DNA of 64,000 nucleotides, from the NCBI GenBank assembly GCA_014529385.2, contig CM043969.1, forward strand, positions 9,525,001 to 9,589,000. The letters run 5' to 3'. The notes under the pieces were generated by a model. That model saw only the letters and a list, made by a program, of their open reading frames with translations, did no database searches and had not been told where the DNA came from. This document shows positions 20,241 to 32,431 of the stretch, piece after piece. The translations under genes were made by a program, and so were the position numbers. Numbering within the stretch: the first letter of the stretch is position 1; each line of letters starts with the position of its first letter. The DNA comes from Adiantum capillus-veneris (taxonomy: Eukaryota > Streptophyta > Polypodiopsida > Polypodiales > Pteridaceae).

Positions 20241-22450
20241 CCCTTGGTGTGGTTGTATTGGATTCATCACCCCCAAAGTATTGTCCCAACTTGTTAATAG
20301 GTATTTCTACAACAGAGTTCTCATCTATGTTGGGTTGTGGATCTAAGTATTCCTCCTCTATTGGCATCTCCCTAGCTCCATCCATCTGTGAAAATTGTGG
20401 TAGCCTGACTTTCAGTTCTCCATTCAGGAAAGCTTGAAGAGCTAAGAATAGCTCGGGGTCTCCATATCGTTTGGACATGATGGTGGTTCTAACTTCTAAA
20501 GCCAAGAAATCCATCACTTTGGCAATGTTTAACAGCACCTTTTGGGCTTCATTCCCTTGACGTGGGGAAGATGGAATATCCATTTCTTTGATAGGTAGTC
20601 TCTCTGTAAACATGCTTTCCAACAAGAAGTAAGTACGCTCACTTTCCCATGACTTAAAGTCACTTTCCTCTTGGATGACACTAGGTATGGCTAGTGGTCT
20701 ATGGACTTTGTGAGATTGTTGTTGTGTAGGGAACACTGTGTTAGTAATGTGGATGTGCTTAGGTGATGGCTCTAGATCCATTTGGGTCTCCTCTACCAAA
20801 CCCACTAATTGCTTGACTCGCTCAATCTCCTTTGTAGGGCTTGGGTAAGTTCACATCTTCTTCTTTGGTTCTGGCCATTGTGACTCATGAAAATCTTTGT
20901 TGTTTGTTTCTTTTCTAATGGTCTTTTAAGTCTCCTTGGATTTACCTAAATTGGAATCCTCTTCAATGTCGTTCATATATACGAGGTTGTCACCAGTCCC
21001 TATGTTGGTCTTTGAACTGGGGTCTGATTTCGTTGCTTTTTGCAATCTCTTCTTTCGTGTCTTTTTCAGAGATTGAGAAATTGATTCCGTGTCTCTTTCT
21101 TCAAGAATATAATTTTGTTTTTGGAGCATCGATCGTGTGAGTACATTTACTGGTACCACATGTGTACTTTGTGATGGCTCCTCGATAAGCTCAATCAAAT
21201 TCAATGACGTTATCTTTGGTGCATTTGGATTATTCGGACATTGGGCAATAAAATGATTTATGCCACATCGATTACACATGAGTATCGGCATTGTAGACAT
21301 GGGTAAAGGCACTCTAGAGACTACATGTGGAGTAGGTATTGGCATTGGGCTTGGTGCATAGAAAGCCCTTGGGTTCCAAGTTTGGTACGGTGTTGTGCCA
21401 TGCGGTGGCCCAAAGTTCATCTATGTGGCCCTAGGCATAGCAGACATCGGATGTGTCATGCTAATGCTAGCCGGTATGGACTCTTTGAAATAAGAGCTCG
21501 AGTGTTGTGGTTGTGGAGAATACATTGTTGAAACAATGGGAGGGGTAGGAGCTACATGAGTACGAGGACCCATACGTGTATACGATTGGTACACACTTGT
21601 AGGTACTATTACAGGCATTAAGCTACCATGTAGCGTGCTTTACTAACAAATGAGGTCCATGGTGTGTTTCTTGGCATGCCCATCATTGGGGTAGGCATGG
21701 TAGCCGTGGGTGTCATCAAGGGAAAGATGAGCTAGAATTGGAAAGAAAAAGCTATCACTTGTGGGCTCAGATTGCACTCAGACCCCTGGTGAAACAACAT
21801 ATGGAGGATCCATCGGACTTATCGAGGGAGTCTCCATTTGCGATAAGGTTGGTTGTTTAGCCTTCCCTGTATCCAAGAATCTCATGAGATGCGGTTAAGG
21901 CATGAGATCCAAGAAACAACATATGGAGGATCCATCGGACTTATCGAGGGAGTCTCCATTTGCGATAAGGTTGGTTGTTTAGCCTTCCCTGTATCCAAGA
22001 ATCTCATGAGATACGGTTAAGGCATGTGGATCCCCTTGTTCTGTCTCTCTAGCTCAATAACCCTATGGATGACCTCATAAACTCTTTGTTGTTGATCCTC
22101 TACACTAGTAGCAACTATTGCGGATTGTAGGACATCTAACCAACCCACCTGATAGGTGTGACCTGTGTATAGGTCGGTTAGAGTTTCCGTTTGTATTTTG
22201 TACTCCCAGTGCTGATTTAGGAACGCTCCGTCTAGGATTGAGGTGCTAGGGGTATCCCTTGAACTAGATGCAATGTGGCTCTCTATGGGTTGGCTCTCTT
22301 AGTGGTCGCTAATTCAGGAGCACTTGTTTGCTCGCTTGGCATGGATGTTGACATAGGGGCTTTTTCTTTTAACTCTCTCTTTTGCTCTACCTACTTAAGC
22401 TCTCGATTTCCTTTTCCCTACATAGGGTGCAGTGAATGGAGTATTCACGT
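20236..22450 (-). pseudogene. RE-A2 gag, main part
   Basis: Three open stretches (20236-20805, 20926-21420, 21421-21618) plus interrupted sequence to 22450, where RE-B cuts it. A Pro/Met-rich linker like that of RE-A1 precedes a knuckle CNRCGINHFIAQC (21238-21276), spaced C-x2-C-x3-H-x4-C and so one residue short of the usual form. The 20236-20805 part is acidic and links to protease. The N-terminal part continues on the other side of RE-B at 29743. Confidence 0.65.
21791..22034. repeat. 122-bp tandem duplication in RE-A2 gag
   Basis: The block starting GAAACAACATATGGAGGATC occurs at 21791 and 21913. The two copies are nearly identical, with one clear difference (GATGCGG against GATACGG). 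RE-A1 has only one copy at about 12033, so the duplication arose in RE-A2. Confidence 0.9.
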
Positions 22451-23480
22451 TGTGACATGTTTTTACGGAATGATGCAAGCCACCCCAAAGACTTTGGAAA
22501 GGTTTTTTTAATGCTTTTGGGTCCCTTATATGTAAATAAATCATGCTTGTACAAAGTGTACAAAGGCGGTGTGTGCCAGTTGTCTCTATGCATGCGGACC
22601 AGTTGTGCGGGGTGCATAGTTTTGTTGTTTTTGTACATAGACGTGTTGAGACTTGAAAGAGTCACTTAGTACTTGAAAAATATGAACAAAAACTGAGTTT
22701 TTATCAGCTTGAGGTCGTGAGTGAGTGGGGGATTTGACAGAGGAAGATCTAGCATCAAGAAGCCCTGATTGCTGCGAGGGATAGAGGCGTTTGGGAGTAG
22801 AGTAGTCTGTCTTGCTAGTCGAGGGCCCGATGTGGTGATTTGAGAGTGTGTCTCTCCTCAATGGCCTGATGAAAGTGGGTGCTTAGCTCTTCATATTGAC
22901 CTCTCTTCATCTTGTTTTGAGGTATGGTGGCTATGGTGTGTGCAACTCCTTGTGGTGCAGATAGTCGAGGGTAAATTATGTGCTGCAATGCCTTGCTTGT
23001 ACATATATCAAAGGGCAAGGTTTCCCCCAAGTTTTCCATCACCTTTCTTGATTTTTTTTGCTGAACTTTTTGGATTTTCAAATTAAGCTTGATTTGAGTG
23101 GGTTTTGGTCAAGCTATGTGTATATATGGGAGCGCCTATGGAAGCCCTACTAGCACATGGAAGGGCGTTTGAAAAGAAGTGAAGCTCTTTGAGTTATGGT
23201 CAAAAGTGCAGAGATTTCCATGGTTTTTTTCTCACTTTTTTCCTTGATTTTATTGCTTCCTTGGTGTCTTTGAGTGCAATGGAGTGTAGTGGGAGTTGTA
23301 GCGGTGTAGAGGGAAGCTAGTCGGAGCTAGTCGAGGCTAGTCGAGGTTGAGTGTGTGTGAAATTGAGAAAATTAGTGAGAGAAGATCAGCCCATATTATC
23401 TCGAGAGAGCTATACTCTTCATCCTCTTTTCTTGGTGTTGGTTTGAGGTGTTGTAGAGACCAGCCCCCCAATCCTTCACA
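22451..23480 (+). mobile_element. 5' LTR of RE-B
   Basis: 1030-bp LTR, from TGTGACATG to CTTCACA. Immediately inside, 23485-23500 reads CTGGTGCCCCCACGGA, which sits where a primer site should be. I could not assign it to a tRNA with confidence. Confidence 0.93.
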
Positions 23481-23550
23481 TAAACTGGTGCCCCCACGGA
23501 GGAGAAGAGAATCCTTCTAACAGGGTTTTGATCTACAGATTGGCATCCAT

Positions 23551-24437
23551 TTGAAGATCAAATCAAGGCCTATGGCGGGAGATGGGTATGAAGTCTTCAA
23601 GGGTGGGAAAGGAGAAGATGTGGACAAGTTCATCCGAAGGATCGAATTGATTGCATTGAAGAGCAATAGGGACGATGGTGCATTCAAGGTACGTTTGGTG
23701 AGTTTGCTACTTGAAGGTGAAGCACGTGAATGGTATGAAGATAGGCTTGGAGGTGGTGTAAAGGGAGATTGGAATCTTCTTTCTCATGCCTTGAGAGAAG
23801 AGTTTGAGAAGGAGGATGATCCTGAGTATTTGTGGAGAGAGCTAAGCAAGCTGCAACAAGGAGAACATGAAGACATCAATGTGCACATAAAAGGTTTGAA
23901 GCTTGTTGGAGAAAGATCATAAAGGGACTTGAAGAGAATCAAATGCCCCCTGATTTCTTGAGGAAAGATAGGTTTTTGGTTGTCTTACATCAAAGCATTA
24001 GAGACAAAGTGGAGCTCAAGGACCCAGGGACCTACAATGAGGCAGTAAAGGTTGCTAGAGAGCAATGGAGAAAGAAGGTGAGAAGGCATGAAATGGCAAA
24101 TAGGGAAAGAGAAGAAAATGTACATCAAAGGGATGGTTATGTATCAACAAATAATGTGTTCGAGCCTTTGCCTTTGGATATGTATGTTGAAAGGGAAATC
24201 CATGTAGAAGCTCCAAGAGTGGACAATAGAGGACAGGAATCCTTTCACCAAGACATTCAAAGATTGACAGAGCAAATAGGAAACCTCAACCTTGCTATGC
24301 AAGCTATCCAACAACAAGTAAGAAGACCTCAAGGAGAACGGCCTCAAAGGAATAGAGGTGATAATGTGATGTGTTACAATTGTGGGGAGAGAGGGCATAT
24401 ATTGCCCAATTGCAATCAACCCAGGAGAGAGCCATGA
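23551..24437 (+). pseudogene. RE-B gag
   Basis: Gag of about 295 codons in two frames, with the break near 23915-23943. The first part has KVRLVSLLLEGEAREWYED, typical of the retrotransposon Gag domain. The second has a Gln/Glu-rich helix followed by an RNA-binding knuckle CYNCGERGHILPNC (24372-24413). It would form the virus-like particle. A stop at 24435 and further frameshifts separate it from protease. Confidence 0.85.
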
Positions 24438-24731
24438 GGTATATACCCTATCATACAAAGACAAATAGGTAATGAAGGCAATGTAAATGGAAATGTGCAA
24501 CCTCTCCAAGGTCAAGGACTTGCACAACAACAGGGACAAAATCAAGCTCAAGCACCTCCGCAATTTAACGTAGGAATTTTGGAGGCAGTTGAGGAGGGAG
24601 ATGAAGATGATGAGGTTGATGTCTTTGCAAATAAGAGAACAAGGGCACAAAAATCAGGGAGTTAAGGCATTTTCAAAGAGGAAAAATCAAGGACAAGGCC
24701 AAGGAGAGATGTAGATAAAGGCAAGGCACCT

Positions 24732-25748
24732 ATGGAAGAGGCTGAAAGTAGTAAGCAGGCAAAGGTAAGGGCAAGAAGAAGGAAGATAGGCATGGATGAT
24801 TTTCAGCTTGGGAAGGGTCAATCAGCATACAATCTCTTAGAAGACTTGAAGAACAAGAGGGCCGACATATCATATGGGAAACTCTTGCATTTGAGCTCAA
24901 GTATGAGAAGGCACTGGCATAAACTAGCTAGTGTTAGAAGGGTGAAGGTAAAGACACGCAATGCACATGTAGTGCAGCTTCATAAAGTTACTGATGTTTT
25001 GCCTGTGGTTGATGCTTGGATACATGGAAGGAGGGTGAATAAGGCGTACATGGATGGTGGAGCCCAAGTGTGCGTTATGACAGAGGAAACAATGCAGCAA
25101 TTGGGATTGCAGCTCACAGGCAAATCCTTGTTCAGTGTGAAGATGGCAAATAGTAGTAGAGTGAAATGCTTGGGAGTTATTTATGACTTGGAGCTTAATG
25201 TTTTGGGTCAAAGGGCTGTCATGGACATTCATGTGATGCCTGCAAAGCTTGGGGCATATCCAGTTATATTGGGTAGACCTTGGTTGATTGCTATGAGGTC
25301 ACGGCAGGACTGGTACAGGGGATGTATTGACCTCTTTGTGGACAGGCCTAAAGAGAAGAGGATTAGATATGATATGAAAACATGTAAGGTGCTGGAAATT
25401 GATGATGAACCAGCTATGCATCAGGATTTATCACCATCCACTTATGACATGTGTGACAGTTCTTCTAGTGCATCCTCTACATGTACTGACGATGAGGTTT
25501 ATGATCAAAGTCTTCTTGATCTTGATGTAGATCTTTGTGGGATACATGTATATGATGAAAATTGTGGTAAAGGGGATGCTATGAGATCAGAAAATGACCA
25601 TGGGGGTGATCATGAGCCGAATGTACCAAAAGCTGAATTAATGGATATGCTTGCAGGTGACCTGACTAGTCGTGAGAGAGAAGCATATGACGCGTTGTTT
25701 GATAAGTATCCCAAGTTGTTTGCCAAAGATTATGCTCAAATGAGGTGA
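24732..25748 (+). pseudogene. RE-B protease region
   Basis: An open stretch of 338 codons. The retropepsin box is AYMDGGAQVCVMTEETMQQL, with DGGA in place of DTGA, followed by VKMANSSRVKCLGV and the closing VILGRPWL. An acidic Ser/Asp-rich linker leads towards RT and ends FDKYPKLFAKDYAQMR. One TGA at 25746-25748 separates it from RT in the same frame. Confidence 0.82.
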
Positions 25749-26560
25749 ACAAAGAGTGTTGTTCATGAAATAAAGCTTAAAGAAGGTGCAAAGCCTGTTG
25801 CTCTAAAGCTAAGGAGATTGGGCACCATTCAACGAAAGGTGTTGGAGATAGAGGTGAGTAAGCTTTTGCAAGCTGGTTTTTTCTACCTTGTGGATGATGC
25901 AGAATGGGTTTCCCCTGTGGTTATAGTCCCAAAAAAGGGAAATAAATGGAGAATATGTGTGGACTATAAGCCATTGAATGCGGCAACAAAGCGGCATCAC
26001 TATCCCCTTCCCTTTCAGGATGAGATTTTGGACACTGTTGCAGGTCATGAGAGATATTCGGTATGTGATGGGTTCAGTGGGTATGTTCAAATTGGGATTG
26101 CATATGAAGATCAAAATAAGACCAGCTTTTTGAACCCATGGGGAGTGTTTTGCTATAGGGTGATTCCCTTTGGCTTGATGAATTCTTATGCGAGTTTCCA
26201 AAGTTGGATGGACAAAGTATTGGGGCCTTACCTTGGAAGCTTTGTAAAAGTTTTTATGGATGATTTTTGTGTTTACAGTGATAGAATGCTTCATGCAAAA
26301 AATCTTGATATGGTGTTTAAAAGGATTGATGATGATGGGGGTCAACTCAATCCTTTGAAATGTAAAATTGCAAGAGCTAGAATGATACTTCTTGGCCATG
26401 AGGTAAGTGAGAATGGAATAGCTCTAGATCCTGCAAAAGTGGAATGTTGGCTTATGATGGAGAGTCCTAAAAGTACAAAGGAATTGATGAGCTTTGTACA
26501 AAAGTTAAGGTACTTGTCAAGGTCTTTTTGTATGCTTACTGAATATGTGCACCCTGATGC
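25749..26560 (+). pseudogene. RE-B reverse transcriptase
   Basis: RT in frame with the protease region, starting straight after the TGA. It has EWVSPVVIVPKKGNKWRICV, ATKRHHYPLPFQDEI, the VIPFGLMNSYASFQ motif and the catalytic FMDDFCVYS, then ILLGHEVSENGIALDPAKVE. After LTEYVHP the usual connection segment is missing and the sequence jumps to the RNase H in another frame, so a deletion or misjoin lies near 26558-26590. Confidence 0.88.
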
Positions 26561-28623
26561 AAAAAGGAAAAAAGCATTCTTATATGAGGCCGGTTTACTA
26601 CATAAGCAAAGTGAAGAATGATGCACAAAAATCTTGGCATGAGATCGAGAAATTGGTTTGGGCATTGGTATATGCAACAAAAAGGCTGAAATATTATCTT
26701 ATTTGTAAGCCTTTTGTGGTGTTAACATCATGTAGTTTATTGCCTCATGCACTAAGGTATCCTGGGGATAGTCCTAAATTGCAAAAGTGGATACTTAGCT
26801 TGCAACAATTTGACATGAGCTTTACTAAGGAGGATAGTGTGAGAGCAAATATGGCGGATATGCTCACTTTTAAAGAGATTCATGCAAGGAGTGAGTTGAA
26901 GAAAGATTTGGAAAAGAAGATAGCACCAAGCCCAACTATGCATGCGGAGCTTCAGGATGTAGAGGGTGCCTTATACTTTGACAGGGCTTTCAAAAGGAGC
27001 ATTAATAAGGGCACTATTGGTTATATATTTGTGGATAAAAATGGCATTGAGTGCTGGTTTGGAAGCCAAGAAGTGGATGTAAAATGTAATAATGAGGCTA
27101 AGTATGCAAGCCTCTGTTTGGGCTTGGAAGAATGTATCAAAAGACATGTAAGGAGGCTTTTAATCAAAGGTGATTCTATGTTGATTGTGCGGCAAGTTCA
27201 AGGTACCTGGAAGGTAAATCAAGAAGGCATGAAGGGCTGGTTTTTCAAAGTGAGGAAGTTGTTAAAGTCTTTTACTTCCTTTCAAATATGGCATGTACCA
27301 CGAAATATGAATGTAACGGCTCATGAGTTGGCGGAACAGGTGTTCACAAAGGATGTGCATGCGGTGATAATTAGAGAGCCAAGGTATCTAGGAAGGGAAT
27401 CCCTCCATGAGGAAGAACATGTGTTGCAAACGGGTTTTGCAAGAAAGGGATTGGCTTCTCAACAAAGGCATGCAATCACACGAAGAGCTATGAGGTATGT
27501 CTTGATTGGAGAGCAAATGTATCACAAGGGGGCTGATGGTGTCATGAGAAGAGTTCTCTACCATGATGAAGTTTTTGATTGCTTAAAAGCATATCATGAG
27601 GAAGGATGTGGAGGCCATTTTGGAGTGGAAATTACAAGAAGGAAAGTATTGAATGCTCAACTTATGTGGCCAAGTATGAATAGGGATGTTGTGCATTGGT
27701 GTAGAAGCTGTCGCGAGTGCCAAATATATCAAAAGAGAAAGCTGATGCCTGAGCCTTTGAGACACATTGTAAGCTATGGACCTTTTGAGAAGTGGGGTGT
27801 GGATGTAATTGGTCCTCTTCCAGGCACTAGAAATGGGAAGCACTACATACTTAGTGCAGTGGATTATATGACAAGATGGCCAGAAGCAAAGGCTAGTAGA
27901 GGGGCTACAAGCAAAGATGTATGCAGCTTTATCTTTGATTGCATATGTTGTAGATTTGGAGTGCCGTTGGAGCTTGTAAGTGATCAAGGGAAAGAGTTTA
28001 GGAATGATCTTATCACTGAATTGGTGGAGAAATTGGAGATCAAATATAGGTATGCTACTCCTTATCATCCACAATGCAATGGGTTGGTGGAGGCATTCAA
28101 TGGAGTTTTACAGAAGATATTGTTCAAGCTTGTGGAAGAACATCCAAAAGATTGGGATATGTATTTGGAGAGGGCATTGTGGGCATGTAGAGTGACTCAA
28201 AAATCATCCACGGGCTTCACTCCATTTCATTTGGTATATGGAGAAGAGTGTGTTATGCCGATTAATGTGATGCTTCCTTCATTGGAGTTCATTTTGAAGC
28301 ATAGTTTGGTTGAGGAGGAGCATGTAAAAGAGAGACTGGAATCTATGCATAGCCTCTTGTTGGATAGAGAAAGTGCCATTAGATACTATGAAAAATTGGG
28401 AAGAAGAAGGGATGATTTATTCAATGAAAAGATAAAGGAAAAAGGGCTATGTGAAGGCATGTTGGTTATGAGGTATAATAGTGCTTTGGACAATACCTTT
28501 CAAACAAAGTTCAAGGCAAAGTGGGAAGGTCCTTTTGTGGTGCATAAGGTGTATGATAATGGAAGCTATCAGCTCAAGGACTTGGATGGAAAGATGCATA
28601 AGGCAAGAGTCAATGGGATCTGA
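26561..28623 (+). pseudogene. RE-B RNase H, second RNase H and integrase
   Basis: A long open frame. RNase H begins at about RPVYYISKVKNDAQKSWHEI (26590) and runs to about 26880. A second, archaeal-like RNase H follows (26960-27345) with LYFDRAF, NNEAKYAS and LLIKGDS. Its final acidic residue seems replaced (NVTAHELAEQ). Integrase has the zinc finger (HEEGCGGHFG and CRSCREC) and all three catalytic positions in VDVIGPLPG, SDQGKEF and NGLVEAFN, then a C-terminal GPF segment. No chromodomain is present. The integrase looks intact, although the polyprotein that carries it is not. Confidence 0.9.
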
Positions 28624-28713
28624 ATCAGGCCTTATGTGACCAGAATCATGTGATGAAGCAAGAAATGTACATGAACCACTTGAAGGTGTTCCATGCTTGT
28701 TGGGGGGGCAATA

Positions 28714-29742
28714 TGTGACGTGTTTTTACGGAATGATGCAAGCCACCCCAAAGACTTTGGAAAGGGTTTTTTAATGCTTTTGGGTCCCTTATATGTAAAT
28801 AAATCATGCTTGTACAAAGTGTACAAAGGTGGTGTGTGCCAGCTGTCTCTACGCATGCGGGCCAGTTGTGTTGGGTACATAGTTTTACTGTTTTTGTACT
28901 AGACGTGTTGAGACTTGAAAGAGTCACTTAGTACTTGAAAAATATGAACAAAAACTGAGTTTTTATCAGCTTGAGGTCGTGAGTGAGTGGGGGATTTGAC
29001 AGAGGAAGATCTAGCAGCAAGAAGCCCTGATTGCCGCGAGGGATAGAGGCGTTTGGGAGTAGAGCAGCCTGTCTTGCTAGTCGAGGGCCCGATGTGGTGA
29101 TTTGAGAGTGTGTCTCTCCTCAATGGGCTGATCAAAGTGGGTGCTTAGCTCTGCATATTGACCTCTCTTCATCTTGTTTTGAGGTATGGTGGTTATGGTG
29201 TGTGCAGCTACTTGTGGTGCAGCTAGTCGAGGGTAAACTATGTGCTGCAATGCTTTGCTTGTACATATATCAAATGGCAAGGTTTCCCTCAAGTTTTCCA
29301 TCACCTTTCGTGATTTTTTTTTCTGAACTTTGTGGATTTTCAAATTAAGCTTGATTTGAGTGGGTTTTGGTCAAGCTATGTGTATATATGGGAGCGCCTA
29401 TGGAAGCCCTACTAGCACATGGAAGGGCGTTTGAAAAGAAGTGAAGCTCTTTGAGTTATGGTCAAAAGTGCAGAGATTTCCATGGTTTTTTTCTCACTTT
29501 TTTCCTTGATTTTATTGCTTCCTTGGTGTCTTTGAGTGCAATGGAGTGTAGTGGGAGTTGTAGCGATGTAGAGGGAAGCTAGTCGGAGCTAGTCGAGGCT
29601 AGTCAAGGTTGAGTGTGTGTGAAATTGAGAAAATTAGTGAGAGAAGATCAGCCCATATTATCTCGAGAGAGCTATACTCTTCATCCTCTTTTTTTGGTGT
29701 TGGTTTGAGATGTTGTAGAGGCCAGCCCCCCAATCCTTCACA
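28714..29742 (+). mobile_element. 3' LTR of RE-B, with polypurine tract
   Basis: 1029-bp copy of the 5' LTR, starting TGTGACGTG. The polypurine tract TTGGGGGGGCAATA at 28700-28713 precedes it. The flank ACGTGCAC resumes RE-A2 gag. Confidence 0.93.
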
Positions 29743-30075
29743 ACGTGCACATTCTCCAGGAGCATGGGGTCTACGTTGTTCATGAATGGCTCTACTAAAG
29801 GTTTCCTTCAAGTGGCTAAGCACGCTTGGCCTGAACCGTGGGTCCATGGCATACATGTCTTGGCTTGCGCTATCAGGATTAGGCATTAGGTAACCCTCCA
29901 TGACGTCGTCGTCAGAGGAAGAGTCACTACACGCAATATGTGGGTCCTGAGTGGTACTACCTTGGGTTCCCGCTAAGGGCCTATAGCCTAAGGTAGAGGA
30001 ATAATGAGTGCCCACGTAAACGGAGACACTCTCAATGTGCTCTTTCTCTAGCACATGACCATAGCATAGGTGCAT
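29743..30075 (-). pseudogene. RE-A2 gag N-terminal part
   Basis: Minus-strand open stretch starting MHLCYGHVLEKEHIESV at 30075, with an acidic Ser/Asp run (CSDSSSDDDVMEGY). It continues across RE-B at 22450. The left end aligns with RE-A1 near 54800-54860, where both read like N-N/V-V-D-P before an H. Beyond that the two elements differ. Confidence 0.55.
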
Positions 30076-30866
30076 GTGACCTCAATACTCTAGAGGTGTT
30101 GGTGAGTGCCCATGAAGGCCGCTCGCCTAGTTTTTTATATGTATACAACTCAATTTTTTGTTTTTTTTTTTGTCCCTTTTTTAACCAAGCCACGGAATAT
30201 GGTGCGATAGCTCAAAACAAGCGTCTTGGCTAGAGGGATGAGGTGTGCTTTACTGCCCCTGATTCGGTTACGCACAACCTTCAAAATCCTAAAACTAGTC
30301 TTTTTTTACATGGGGAGAGGTCTAGAATTAGTAAGTCCAAAGGGTGAGTGTGAAGGGGATGGTGGAGGACTTGAAGAACTTGTCCCACATGCCCTCCCTT
30401 CACTTGAGACCCTAGTCTTTATATATAAGGTAGTGTGAGTAGTATATCATAAGATTGAGAATTGAGGACTGAGGCTTGGGCTTGGGCTTGGGGAATGATC
30501 CCGATCCTTCCTTTTAGAATAAGCTTTCTTTTACATATAAGTTCCGAATTTCTTTTTGGTCTCAATATTTCCAAGACTTTTTTTTCACAAAAAACTTTTG
30601 TGAGGATAATGTGGCCACGTGGGCGCCGAGCTCCCACACACACACAACACCTCCTACAAACTCTGTCTAGCCTCTTTTCAACTAACACAGCTAATTAACG
30701 CTAACTACCTCTGCTAACACTCTGTCAAGCACGGTACTTTGCACACTCACAAACAACCAACACAACATAGCAAAACACAAAAAACAGATGGAAGAAAAGC
30801 TTCCCAAGGTATCACTGAGTGCTCCTTGAGCTTAATGCAAAGCTTTCCCGGTAGCGGTGCCAAAAA
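30076..30866 (-). other. RE-A2 leader and primer binding site
   Basis: Untranslated leader. The primer site at 30843-30862 reads TGGCACCGCTACCGGGAAAG on the minus strand, a degenerate tRNA-Asp type site four bases inside the LTR. It identifies 30867-31857 as the 5' LTR. No other gene is seen. Confidence 0.7.
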
Positions 30867-31104
30867 TGTACGCTTTGCCATACGTGTCAAAGGCTGGGAG
30901 CTTGCCTGTGCACCGTGTGCAAGCCTCAAAAGGCTACAAACACACAACTAAAGAGTCCTAGCAAGCTCAAAGAAACATTGGTGTGTCAGTCTCACCGCTC
31001 AATGCTTCCGTCATGAAGGATCCTGTGTTGCGAAGAAGAAGGAGCCACAGCCGATGCCGCGTTCAATCGTCTCGCCGTCGTCGATGTGGCCGCAATGCTC
31101 GATC

Positions 31105-31184
<80 letters not shown>

Positions 31185-31857
31185 GCGCACACACACACAC
31201 ACCTATGAGCACACAAAGGAGAAGGAGACAGAGATGGAGCAAGAGCACCTCTTAGCTTACACCTTAGAGAATGAGGATTTTAGGTCAAAATAGACCTTTT
31301 ATAAGAGTTTAATCCATTCACACATGGGCGCCCATAGTGGCTGGTCAAAGTAAAAATAGTATCAAACGCGATATGTGGTGTGCCTCTCATCGGCGATCAC
31401 CCAAGTACCTTTAGGACCGACAAGCCCGGTCCCTGACTCAAAACAATGTGATATCCGTGGATGTTTACTGGGCCGACGTCCATTTGCCAAGGTCAGGACC
31501 AAGCGATGGGGAGCATTGGGCAGTCACAAAGCCTCCTATTCGCTCGGTGCTGACTCCAGTAACCCATGTAATGACTTTAACACCAAGGTCAACACCAAGC
31601 GGTAGGGAGCATTGGGTAGTCACCAAGCCTCCTATTCACTCAGTGCTGACTCCACTGTCGCATATAATGACTTTAACACCAAGGTCAACACCAAGCGATA
31701 GGGAGTGTTGGACAGTCACCAAGCCTCCTATTCGCTCGGTGATGACTCCACACTCGCATGTAGTGACTTTAACACCAAGGTCAACACCAAGCGATAGGGA
31801 GCGTTGGGCAGTCACCAAGCCTTGTGCTGACTTCACTTTCTGACTTGTCAGTTAACA
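30867..31857 (-). mobile_element. 5' LTR of RE-A2
   Basis: 991-bp LTR with (CT)n at 31105-31182, a short (CA)n and about four 96-bp repeats at 31490-31830. In element sense it starts TGTTAACTGACAAG, sharing its first ten bases with the RE-D LTR. The target duplication AATGT follows at 31858-31862, and 31863-31882 is a 20-bp remnant of RE-A1 before RE-C begins. Confidence 0.88.
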
Positions 31858-31882
31858 AATGTGGATTGTAGGATATCCAATT

Positions 31883-32431
31883 TGTAACATTTAATGGTCT
31901 AGTAACTTGTGTGTAGCAAAAAATAACATAGACATAGTGAGCATTTCATTAAGAAAAGATTTATAATGAGCATAGCAAGAGTGCTTGGATGGAGAGAGCA
32001 ACAAAAGCATAACACCTAGTTAGATAGGCATGAGCAATACTTCAAAAAGAGAGAGAAATTAAGCTGTTGACAACAGTTGAGGACCGGATTTACATGGAGC
32101 TAGTCCCCCCTCCAAAAGGATTTGTAGTATAGGTTTCCCCAATCAAGGGAGACATTTTACAATACAATACTTTGTGTTCCTTCAATAACTTGCCGGTGCA
32201 ATGAAGATGGAAGCTTCAAGCACCAAGCTTACACTTGAAAAGCACAACATCAATTCCCTCACGGTCTCAAACCCAAGACCTTACACACCTTCAAAGATGG
32301 TGAGAGCTAGTGATGTATGAGAGTAGATCTAGAGGAAGAAGAAGTATTCTTATGAGAAAGAAGTATTTATCCTCACATAATCACTCTTAATAGCTTAGCA
32401 TAGCTTAGTAATTAGCATTGTAGAGGAGATG
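31883..32431 (-). mobile_element. 3' LTR of RE-C, first piece
   Basis: It begins TGTAACATTTAATGGTCTAG and aligns with 52799-53350. It ends at AGATG, the target duplication created by RE-D (32427-32431). Confidence 0.92.

Larger units (their letters stand above)
22451..29742 (+). mobile_element. RE-B, Ty3/gypsy (Tat-like) retrotransposon
   Basis: Plus-strand element of about 7.3 kb with 1.03-kb LTRs at 22451-23480 and 28714-29742, inserted in RE-A2 gag. The flanks share ACGT (22447-22450 and 29743-29746), and the joined flanks align with RE-A1 at about 54795-54850, confirming the insertion point. Order: gag, protease, RT, RNase H, second RNase H, integrase. Two RNase H domains are typical of the Tat lineage. 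The LTRs differ by a few percent by eye. Frameshifts, one in-frame stop and an internal deletion make it defective. Confidence 0.95.

Noticed and set aside
25809-26399. 196-codon minus-strand frame opposite RE-B RT
   Set aside because: It is antisense to well-recognised RT sequence and has no homology. It is a shadow frame.
22451-29742. RE-B as an env-carrying endogenous retrovirus
   Set aside because: Integrase ends just before the polypurine tract, with no room for an extra frame and no signal peptide or membrane segment.
28714-30075. 158-codon minus-strand frame spanning the end of RE-B and RE-A2 gag
   Set aside because: Its second half reads antisense through the RE-B LTR. Only the part from 29743 to 30075 is genuine RE-A2 gag.
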